Positions 36,301 to 48,300 of a stretch of 60,000 nt of DNA are shown here, one piece after another (position 1 is the first letter of the stretch; every line of letters begins with the position of its first letter). This stretch comes from Owenia fusiformis. Lineage: Eukaryota > Annelida > Polychaeta > Sabellida > Oweniidae. Both the position numbers and the translations under genes were made by a program. Location: contig CAIIXF020000009.1 of NCBI GenBank assembly GCA_903813345.2, forward strand, positions 10,474,030 to 10,534,029, read 5' to 3'. The notes beneath the pieces are model-generated. The model was not told the origin of the DNA, made no database searches, and was given only the letters and a program-made list of their open reading frames with translations.

Positions 36301-39300
36301 TGTAAAATATACTTTAATAAGTCCAAAACATTATAGACTAGACTACATAGTCATTTTTGGGCTGTGTAAAGTCTTGATACAGTATATTGAATGTACAAAC
36401 AGGTCCAAGGGGTTGGGGAATATGCTCCCATCGTACCAAGACTCTATCTTCATGAAGAGGTGAACATTTATTTTATTGGTCTCTGCCTCACATACATCAA
36501 GTCATAGCATCAATACTGATCCCTTGAAAAACATTTATTGATCACTTAACAGAAACAAAATGGATGGTTCAAAATTTTCCAAAAGAAAATCCTTTGAGAA
36601 AATCTAAAAGCTTAAAGGTTGAATAAAGACTATAGAAGAAATTTGGGAGTCATTTTACTACCTTTCCCGAGCTATTAGTGCAACGTTTGGCCTAATGTCT
36701 TCTTTGCCATACCTATTTTCTTAAAATATATGCACTTGTTGACGAATACCACCAATCAGACTTGCAAATAGACTTCTAAATAAGCAATTGAAAGGTTGGA
36801 CGTCCCGCATTTTGTTTTTTGAAACATTTCTAAATCTCCGCCATTTAAAATTCTTGCTGCAGCTGAGATTAGATAAGACCGCATGCCGCGATGGTCTAAT
36901 ATAACCGTATGCATGGTACACGATATGACCGCCATTGGCGTTCTATTCAGGGCACGCCTTAAGCCAAATTTCCCTGCTGGTCAGCATGACCAGCAGTATT
37001 AAAATTCGAGGTGGTCAACTGTAGAATCAGCTGGTCACAATGACCAGCACCACTCCAAAACCTGCTGGTCATTGAGAGATTTAGCTGGTCAATGAAAATA
37101 AATCAGAAAAAAACAAAAACATCACATCGTAGTAAAAATTATTTGATCGTAGTAAAACTCATTCATAGTCATCATGGCGCATGGATATATAATGAGTGAT
37201 GAACTTATAACCTAAGCACTCATTACGAAACTTTTTCAACCGCCATTTTTAAAAATTGAACTGGAAATTATCATTTTGCGGCAATTTATGGCTTAAAAGG
37301 GACATAAATTATAGCTCTAGATGATCAAGGATTACTGAGTAATCTTTCTAGCTATTCTGCATACCTTCAGAACCCCGCTTGGCGCCAAGTTTGGCCGGAA
37401 TGATTCAACCTGCAGATTTTGCAAATGCATCGAACTTGACCGGAAATAGAAATAGTTCCTGGGTAAAATTAGCATTCGCTACTTTCCGTTACCTATATTT
37501 GGATATATTCGTATATTCACGTGATACTGATTAATTATGCATGCACTGACGTAAGAGTTGATTAATTATGTATGCAGTGACGTAAGGGCTGATCTATTAA
37601 TGACACTGACCCCCGTGGATCATCGTTGAACAATTAACAAACGTAGGCTCCATTAATTAATATTAAATTAAATATAAGGGGCGTGTAAAGATGAATGAAC
37701 AGCCACACTCCCAGCTAAGTTTAGGGGTCGTGTCAAGGTATCGGACAAAATATCCAGGCCGTATTTCCAGTTGACGAGTATGTATCGGTCAGTATGTCCG
37801 ACAGTTTTTAATTTTTAACCGGTCCCATCAATATTCTACCGGACAAGTCCGACAGTCCGACGCTTAAGGCGTGCCCTGGTTCTATTACTGGCAACTCTTG
37901 CAGTTTGCCCGGCCCACTGACGAAGAAAAATCAAAAATAATCGAAGACTAAAATACCTCAAATCTACCCATATTCAAGGTCTTTTTGACACGCGCATGGT
38001 ATCTTATAAACATAATGATGGATAGAAAGTTTGGGGAAAGCGGGGCTGGAATCTAATGACAATATCACTTAAATATCAATTAAAAGGTATGTGAGCATTT
38101 TTTCTGTCCATGATTATTGGTTTCGGGAGAAGATTCCCGGGGATTTAGGATGATAATGATTGTGAATATCGGCAGAAATTTGGTAGGTTCGGGGGTTTTC
38201 TTGGTAGCTAATAATAGTAAAGCAATTAAGTGGGTGCAGCACCCAGCTGAGATTTTGAAAATAGGCTTGCACCCACCTGAAAATCCATTTGCATCCACTT
38301 GAAAATGAGAAAGATCATGAAATATTGGCATATTTTGACAAATTTTGGTCTGAATTGTGAATATGGGAATTTTGCACCCACCTGAGAAAAAACCCTTGGG
38401 AGATCACTGGATGTGGTGGCTGCTCGGTGCCGACCAAGACCCATATTCACACACACATGCCCATCCACACAAAATGACAACTATATATCACTTTTTCAGA
38501 ATCCCACAATACTGCTATTTTTCTACTACACAGCCCCATCATAATAAAACGTGATAATCAGATAAAAGTCAAGATTCCCATTTCTAGTAACTGGATTACA
38601 AGATTGGATCAATATATTTATAGCTATGTGAGAGCTTGTTTAGAAAAAACTAACACAGAATTTAGCTCCAGGGGATATTAAATCAATAAATCTGTAGCCA
38701 CTTATTTAGAAAATCTCTTGGAAAACATGAGTTACTTTCAGATATTTTTCTGGTCAAATAGAAATAACATGGGAGAATCTTATTTCTGCTTTTTATCCAA
38801 TTTCAATGCTCAATGCTATATTCAGATTGTCTAAAAAGGTTGAAATTGAAATCGATCTCATGGACTATAAAACCAATAGCAGCAAATTGAAGCCAACATG
38901 GGTCTAATAAATATCATTTCCAGGAACCAAACCATATCAATTTCCAAACTTTACACTGGAAATCTTAGACAAAGAATGCCATATCCTACAGCACATTTTT
39001 CTTTTTTAATCTACTTTCTATTTCTTCTACTGCAATAAAACAAATAAACTCATCATTTTTCCATGTACCTAACTACATGTATAAGGGGTAGTTTTGGATA
39101 CATATACATAATTAAACCTAGTTTTGGATATAGATTAGTAAGATGGGGGGGGGGAGTCAACCTCAATGCATGGTTGTTTTTACCCTGATGTATAGTGGCT
39201 AGTAGTAATCAATACTATACTCTTATGAGGATAGAGAATCTTAATGTTTTAATGGTGATAAGATGTTAATAACTCAAAAAGTCAGATTCAGTATATTTGA

Positions 39301-42300
39301 TTGGGGCAAAGTTCTTCTTAGTCAAAGACTACAGATGTAAGACTTTAAGAAGGAAATTATCCCAATATCAATTATCGTTATTCTCCCAAATCCCAAGATT
39401 GTGATATACTATTGAAAAGATGGAAGTGCCAGGCTCATATGATATCATATAGTTAACTAACAATAATTTAAAATTGATGAGTGAAGTAAAATGGACCCAG
39501 GGGAGAACCTAACAATATGATGGTTGCAAGAATCAAAGTCTAATAACACACTCAATGGTATGTGTCAGTTCACAGGAAGGCATCATAGGAATTCGGACAT
39601 AAAGCTTTGTAATGAAGGAATTTGTGCCTGTATAACACCTCAAAGGCCCTTCATTAAAAACATTTTTGTGAAACTCCAACCATTGATGCAGGCCATAAAG
39701 CAGACCTCCTTCAAATGATATGATTCACATTCTATCTAAAAATGTGTTTCAATTTCAAACCCAGATACTGTAAAACGGGTAATTTTGACACCGGGAAATT
39801 TTAGCGATTTTTTAATTTTAGGGGGTTTAGCGCAGGAAATTTTAGCGAAATCCTTCAGATATTGAAAGAAACATACGATTTAAAAATATTTACCTTTTTC
39901 AAATTACAAACCGGAAGTCGAGCACTGAACGAAAAGCTCCTTAAATACTATCTAGTATTCATGTAGTTTCCCGTGAATTTGCAAATTTTAGTGCCCTGTT
40001 ATTTTAACCCCAGTTTATTTTAGCGAATTGAATTTTTAGTGAAACTATAGCGATCGCTAACAATCGCTAACAATTACCCCTCGCTAACAATACCCATTTT
40101 ACAGTATATCTTTTCCACAACCCTAGCTTATGATTAATACCTGTATTTTATCAAGATCTTGTTTCAGCTGTAAGGACTTTGGTCCTGGCACCTCAGTGAC
40201 CATTTTGGGTGTGTCAGGCTCATTGTAGGTACTAGCCAAGGATGACAGGCACTTTCCTGGAAACAAATAATACTTTATTAACAAGTTATATTTTTGGCAG
40301 TTCTATTGTAAGATAATGCAGTTAAAGGGATAACAAAGACTAGGGACAATTTGAGAGTTCTTCATGATATTACAGGGTGGGCAAATAAAAATTGGAACAT
40401 TTTTCTATTTATTCCATTGTCTTTATTTTTGCAGATCAATCAACAAAAATTCAGATAATGGTAGAATGATTACTTGTGAAAATGTAAAAGATAAAAATAT
40501 GTATGTATGATTATATTTGGGTTGTCATGGTCATGATATGTATTCTGCGTGTGTCATGAAAAATTTCCAAATTTTCTCTGTGTGAGACATCATTAAATGA
40601 AAGGTTTGAGACATATTTTTGAAAAAAAGCTGAAGTCAGTTGAGCTATATTATCCAAGGCAGACATGTCTAGGTTCTCCTAGAGATAACTACATATCTTT
40701 TAATTGATAGAAATTGCATTGAGACCATTTGAAGGGCTTATATTGTATGGTACGAGAGACTGTATTTTGAGCAATGATGTCTCAAGCAGAGAAAATTTGG
40801 AAATTTTTCATGACGCACTCAGTATACAGATCAAGACCATGACAAGCCAAAATTAACCATACATACACATTTTTATCTTAACATTTTCACAAATAATCAG
40901 TTTAGTGAATTTTTATGGACTGAACTGCAATAATAAAGAGAATTGAATAAATAGAAAAATTTTCCAATTTTTATTGGCCCACCCTCATAACTTTCATATT
41001 TGATCACATATTTGATTTCTAGAGTAAAATTTAAAAATAAATAAAATATTTTATACTTTCTATTTTTTGGTGCCCCTTTAAGCTTAGCAGAACTAGTTGA
41101 ATCAATAAAAATGACTGCCTTGCTTATCAAATTGAAGGTTTCTGCACCTTAAATCTTCAACTTTTGCCGCCACGTTTGATCAGATATCTCAATTTTTTCA
41201 ATCTTTTTTTGTTCAAATAAATAAATCAGTATTCTTAATAAATATTTTTGAAAAGGTTGATGGGATAAAGATTTCCATAATTATCATTTGGTGCCCCTTT
41301 AACCTTGAAGCATAGCTGAAAGCAAGGGATATGACAAGAATATTTAATGCAGATACATATTTTTTGACACTTCTTATCTCAGTGACCCGAAATTGTCTAT
41401 AGATTTCAAACATCTATGGAACATCATATTTATCACTATAAGTTAGTGTTAAGTCAGAACACATTCAGACCCCAGATAACACTAGTACTGGTTGATTTAT
41501 AAACTACAGCTGAAACAGCCTATATAAACAGGGGACACTTATAAATGAAACATGTTTTGCCCCTTTATTGGTGACATCCAGTTGTCTGTGGACTTTAAAC
41601 ATCAAATCCCAGACAAGGTATTCTACATGTGCCACCAGAGGTTCATTATTATGTCATTGACTCATAAATAAACTATTTTAAACTAAACTAAACTAAACTA
41701 AACTAAACTATTAGTGAACCACTTGCATTTGGATTAATCTAATGCACAGTAAAACATGTGTATATTAAATATTTTTTTGCCAAGAAAAAACGTTCAGTGT
41801 AGGTGGGTGTTCACTACAGAGAGGTGATTTATACAGAAGTTAATTGAGTATGTGCAGCGGAAGGGTGTTCACTAAAGACAGGTGTTTACTAGAGAGAGGT
41901 GTTCACTAAGACAGGCTTTACTGTAGTTATTATACATAATAAATTTATTATATATATGTATAATACACTAAATTTCATGTGGTCCTACATGAAGGCCGTG
42001 CCAAGCTATCTCTCCCCTGCTTTCTTTGAGTAACTACATACATTATGGGAGTACAAGAAATAGTGAACCAAGTTTGCTTTTTCTGGTTTGGTATTTTGCA
42101 ATAGAGCATAATAAGTATATAAGTAAGCTTTCTACCAAACCTTCTTGGTGGTTTTCTGTGATGATCCAGTTGTAAACACTTGGTAATGTTTAGAACTTCA
42201 GAAATTTAAAACTACTGATTCTTACTTCAAGTACATGTATCTAAAACAAGCAGTGACCTTGATCAAGAGACTGGAACATGTACACATATCAAACACAGCA

Positions 42301-45300
42301 GTTAGTGGATCAATTTACAAAACATCAACACCTCTCCTGAAAGTCTTTCATTTCAGGCCAAGGTTAACATATTGATTTGCTCTCATAATATTATTGCTAG
42401 TATTCTTTGGGGAGTAAATCCATGTTTTTATTACTTCAATTTGTTATAGTTATTAGTGAAGCATATATTAAGTCAAGTAAAAGTTCATTTTGTTATACTT
42501 TTATATTAAAGTCAAGTAAAAGTTCATTTTGCTATCATTAAAGGTGCAACAAATAGTGCAGAGGAGCTGTTCAACGATCATGGACGAGTGTCAACATTTA
42601 TTTAAGTTTTGATATTTCATCAAGACTTACATCTTTTTTTATTATTTACAAAGAAACCCCCTAGATAAACATTATTTCAGCTGATATTCCTCTTGAAACA
42701 TGGTGGATCTTAAAAATATAAAAGTGGATTTCCCCCTTTTGAAGCTTTGAACTGAATTTATACTTCTTAATGCTGAAATTGATAGTTTATCAATACATTT
42801 TAAGAAAATAGGTACATGTATGTCAAAGGGGTCAACCCAGTTGTCCGAAACCCAGTTCTCCGAAACCCAGTTTTCCGAAACCCAGTTCTCCGAAACCCAG
42901 TTTTCCGAAACCCAGTTGTCCGAAACCCAGTTCTCCGAAAATTAGGGGGATCTTATTTGAAAAATACAATTTTTTTAAACGAATCTTGTTGTCGCAACCT
43001 CTGCGAATCACAACATAACATTGGAATAACGTTGACATCATTGCAAAATTAGGCTAAATATGCTAAGTCAAGACGTTAATTGCTTAATGTTTAGCTACGA
43101 AAGTTCATATACAGGTGTTCAAACAAACAAAGTTAAATTATGTTATTCTCATTGTAAAATGGCGTTTACATACATAGGGGTCTACAATTTTTAAACCAAT
43201 TTTCTTTATGGCCCATGGGCCTTTTTGAGAGGGAACAACATTTTCCAATGGGTGATGGGCGTTCATAAAAGGAAAAATAGCTTTCCCAAGCCAGTGGGCA
43301 TTTATTTAGTTAAATTAACATGTACATCTTTTGAAACCAAAACGTATTCTTCACTTGTACGTACTCTGTTCGAGAAATAGAGATTAAATTAAAAGGATGA
43401 AGTGAATACATGGCGAAAATGAAACTTCTTGCGAATGGGAGAATATCCATTTTGATACGACGACAGCCTGCCTTCGTTTCCAGTTGGTCCCAAGTGATTA
43501 AGTTAAGAATATTTTGTTCTTTTACGATTTGATAAAATACAGAGACTAAGAAATAAATGCGACGAAATATTTGGACAAATTGATGTATACTGTTTTATTC
43601 TTAAAGTACTATATGCATAAACTTATTTTATCTGTTTCAAAATGATTCATTTTATTTTGCCTACATGTAAAAGAGATTGAAGAAGATAAGATAAACTGTT
43701 CCGTAATATATATTGTGTTTTGATAACCTTTTTTAGTATCACAATGTAAAATAAATTACCCGTTCCTGCTATTCTGGTAACACGTGCAATGGATGCAATT
43801 CAAAGTGAGAGAGAGATCTATGAACATCGGAATGCGTCCATGCCATTAATTTGGCCAAATACTGGCATGAAACTGGCCTAAGCTTAAGTACGTCTCCCCT
43901 TTCTCTGGTAAATTAATGACTATATTTTTCGGAGTAATGGGTTTCGGACAACTGCATTTCGGACAACTGGGTTTCGGAGAACTGGGTTTCGGACAACTGG
44001 GTTTCGGGGAACTGGGTTTCGGACAACTGGGGTGCACCCTATGTCAAAGAAGATGTTAAGCCAAATGTTTAAAAAAAGATTCTGGGTTAAATCCGGGCTC
44101 AGATTTTATTTAAATTTTCGGGTTTGAATTGAACAAAAAAACGCATTTTTTCTGGGTTGGTATTTTTTTAAAATTTAATTTAATTAAGCTGTTTAATACT
44201 TTTATCTCCGTTATACCAGAATTGAATCAAACTTTCAGGGAATAAAAAATCAAATAAAACGCACTTGTAACTTAATAACACAAGACAAAATTTGTTGGTA
44301 TAACAACGTTAGTACAGATTTTTGTTATCAATTGAAATAGCTAGCCACACATACATGTACCTGTATGCAAACCATTAGAAAGCCTATATTATACTCTTCG
44401 ATCTCAATTATTCAAGATTAAAATCAAGCCTTCAGGGACTGATATATTCAGTGTAATGTACGGAAGTTTAATAATAGACAACAAAATATTTTCGCAGACT
44501 GACATTGTGTTCAATTTTTTGTTATTATATAAAATAGTTAGCCACTATCAACACACCATTAGAAGGTTTATCCATTTTTCTTCAATCTTATTCTAAACAG
44601 AATTAAATCCAACATTCAGAGATATATATTATTTTATCGCATAAACTCTCTCCATTTCAAGTCTTAAATATTTTATATATTTTTATTCTTTGTATTAAAG
44701 TTACATGTTACCAAACAGAGGGATAATTTGGGGTTTTATTGCCTCACCTTCTTTCCCATTTATTTTATTTTATTTATTACACAAAGTACAAGAGTACAAG
44801 AATAGTACAGAGCCCTCTCCCAAGCTGTCTCCTTTTGGAATTGTGTCAGTCCCGAGGATCTATTTTACCATAGGCCCGTGAACATGTATTTCAGGGATTC
44901 CCTTTCTAAACGTACCCCTATGGCCATCTTGAAATGAGGTATGATATTTCTCTATGAAAAAGGAAATTTCCCATTTCTATCGATAAACCCATATGATTGA
45001 AGGTTCAACTACAGAAATAGAATCCTAAAATACTCAGGAATTTACTGAGGCATGTTGTAATTGGTGTAAAGCTTGTGCCAAAAATTGTCAGCTTTTGAAA
45101 ATAATAAAGGGGTGTTCCATGGTTCATTGGTTCTTCATGACCACACTTCAGGGTGGACGTTGCACATTGATAAGAGGAACGATCATTTCCTATTTGCGCC
45201 AAGGGTCAGAATTGATTCACAGTAGATTCCACCACCATCGAGGGGAATCCCCGTCAAGTGTCATATGTGACAGGTGCCAACAGTTGCCTTGAACCAAGCC

Positions 45301-48300
45301 GCAAGCAGTCAATCAGATTAATGATGAACAAATTCAACGATCAATACTTTCCAAGTACTGTATGATCAAGGCAGATTAAATTAGTGTCTGCGAAAGTAAT
45401 CTGATCTGTCTAATAGTTACAATTGCAAAAAAAATGTACTGAAAGCGGTAGTTCAACAAGTTAAACCTAGTCTTGGCCTTATTTCTTATCTGACATTTCT
45501 TGTGGCCCGCCCTAGGTTTAACATTTGGCCTATTCGGCCCTTGATGCAAAAAATTTTAATGATGGCCTATGGCAGCGCATAGAATTCCATGCGCGTTTTA
45601 TTAATAACTGATTGTGAGAATTTGCAACCAATGAAAGCATAGCACGGAAGTTAAACCCAACCACGGCAACAAGAACACTCAGATTATAAATGAAAGCCGT
45701 GGTATTGGGTCTAACTTGTTGAACTATGAAAGCGGGGGATTTGCAAATTCTTTGTTGGTAGGTAGATCGGTAGACTATATCCTATTTAGTCTGAATTATA
45801 TTCAGACTATAAGGCACCTATGTTAAAGTTTGGTAATTTTTAATATTTGTTTACATAGGAAGTGCTATTCAAAATGGCCGATTTGGTAAAATTAATTTGC
45901 ACATTTTTACTTCAACTAGCCTTATTTCCACTTGACAATATGCTGTGTTACTTTTTATTGCATTTAATTGTACCTTACAACTTAATTGAAATTTTGTAAT
46001 GCTTATTTTATTGAAGAAATGGTTACTCTAATTGATAATTTTGTGCAAAATATTTCACTGCAATTTCCACAGGAAAGTAGTACATCATAACAGACTGACT
46101 TCTAGTCAGTCTGTTGGATACATACTAGGTAGATCGGTGAATATATGGTTAAACTCAATATGCGAAAAATCCAGGGATCTTGATTGTGCTATCATAATGC
46201 TATTAGGGCAGTGACGGATCCAGGAACCAACAAGGGGGGGGGCCCAAATTTGAGGTTAGAGAAAAAAACTCCGCGCTTGCGCTGAAAAAAATTGTGGGCC
46301 CCTAAAACCGAAAAGTGGGCCCAAATTTTGAAAAATTGAGGCCCATTTTCTTCAAAATTTGGCCTAAAATTAAAAAAATAAGGCCTTAGAAGGCCCAATA
46401 ATGACCAAAAGGCCTTAAGGCCTTTTTTGGCCTAAATTTTTTTTGGGCCCAACTTTTTTTTTTCTGGGCCAACCTTAGGGGGGGGGCCCGGGCCCCATGG
46501 CCCCCCCCCCCCAGATCCGCCATAGTTAAGGGCCCTCGCTTATCCCGTTCCAGGACTCGTCCTGGAACGGGATAAGCCCTCGCCTTTTTCTTGGCTAAAA
46601 AACATTGCAAACAGCAAAGAATTTGACACATGCTATCTATTGCAAGACTTACGCCTGCCACAACCGTCATCATGTTAATAAGTGTTTTTAAGTAGCGCAA
46701 GGATCCTGCCATGACCGTGGTAGTGTTATTGTGTAAGCCTGGTATAACCATGACAGGCTGGTATAACCGTGACAATGCTGTATTATATTGCAAGGCCTGT
46801 CATGACCCTGGAAATGTTATCGTGGAAGCCTGGCGCGACCGTAGCCCTTATTGTGGTTTATAAGCGAATGTGAATATTAATGAATAGTAGTAATTTTGAT
46901 TTTGACATGATTAAGGTAGTTAAACACCATGATCATAGTATTAAACTGTTTAGTTGAAATGCGGATCACATAAAATTGTTAAGGATATTCCTGGCATTAT
47001 GTCATACATATTTACTAGTCATTGCAATACATTATAACGGTCATAGTAGGACTAAGCCTAAATTTCTCGTTACCACCCTCATACCTGGCCTTGCAATACT
47101 ATATTACATTGTCACGGTCATACCAGGCTTTGCGATCCCATAATACATTGCCACGGTCATGCCAGGTTTTCAAAAACACATTGTCATGGTCACTTATAGC
47201 AAATCATAAATTTCTATATATTACCACTCTCATACCCGAACTTGGAATATTATATCACATTGCCACGGCGGTCATACCAAGCCTTGCAATACTATATTAC
47301 ATTGTCACGGCCACGTCAGGCCTTGCAGTACTATATTACATTGCCACGGTCATGTCAGGCTTTGCAATACACATTGTCACGGTTATAGCAGTCCTAATCG
47401 TAAATTTCTACATTACCACTCTCATACCTGAACTTGCAATACTATATTACATTGTCACGGTCATGCCAGCGCCTTCCAGTACTATATTACATTGTCACGG
47501 TCATACCGAGCCTTGTAGAACTATATTACATTATCACGGTCATGGCAGGTTATCCCGTTCCCGGACTATAGTCCTGCACTGATCGCATTCATTTGCCTGT
47601 ACGATTACAACTTGGGAGAATTATCTACGCCCCTTACACTTAAGATACCTACCTCAATGCATTATAGAACTCAAGATGTAACTTCTAATATATTGGAACC
47701 GCCGATTGTCTGGGTATATCGGTAGAACGAGAACATTTTCTCTTTTTCATCGAGAGAGATTCCATCACTTTTCAAAATGGCGGTTGGATTTAAACGGGGA
47801 ATCCCCCGTTTGGCTGTCCCGGATGTAGCCCGGAAGTACCAATATGGAGGAATTTGACGGTTGAAAAAGGTTAAATGTAACACGCAAATATTGCGATCAA
47901 AAACGAAAATGTCTTCGTTCTGCCGATAAACCCAGACAATTGTGGATTCAACTACACGAAAAGAATGCTAAATTACCAAGGAATCTATTGAAGTAGGTAT
48001 CTGAAGTGTAAGATCAGTAAAAAATTCTCCCATGTTGTAATCGTACAGGCAAATGTATGGGCTCCGTACAGGACCATAGTCCGGGAACGGGATAAATGGC
48101 AGGCATTGCAATATAATACAGCATCGTCGCGGTTATACCAGGCTTTCACATTAACATTACCACGGTCATGGCAGGATCCTTGCGCTACTTAAAAAACACT
48201 GAATAACATGGTGACGGTTACGCCAGTCGTTAGTCTTGCAACAGATACGGTCTCGAAGTTGACAATCAAAGATACAAAGACCTTACTTTACAACTTGTCA

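Noticed and set aside
42816-43052. ORF with repeated NPVLRNPVFR-like units and its antisense partner
   Set aside because: It is only the 15-bp terminal array of the Mutator-like element read as codons.
46386-46793. 135-residue - strand ORF
   Set aside because: It spans a low-complexity GGCCC repeat, the 36-bp palindrome and an inverted repeat arm, all non-coding in appearance.
47022-47582. 186-residue ORF rich in YYIATVM-like repeats
   Set aside because: It follows the roughly 40-bp tandem array and has no family resemblance. A repeat whose unit lacks stops gives long frames.
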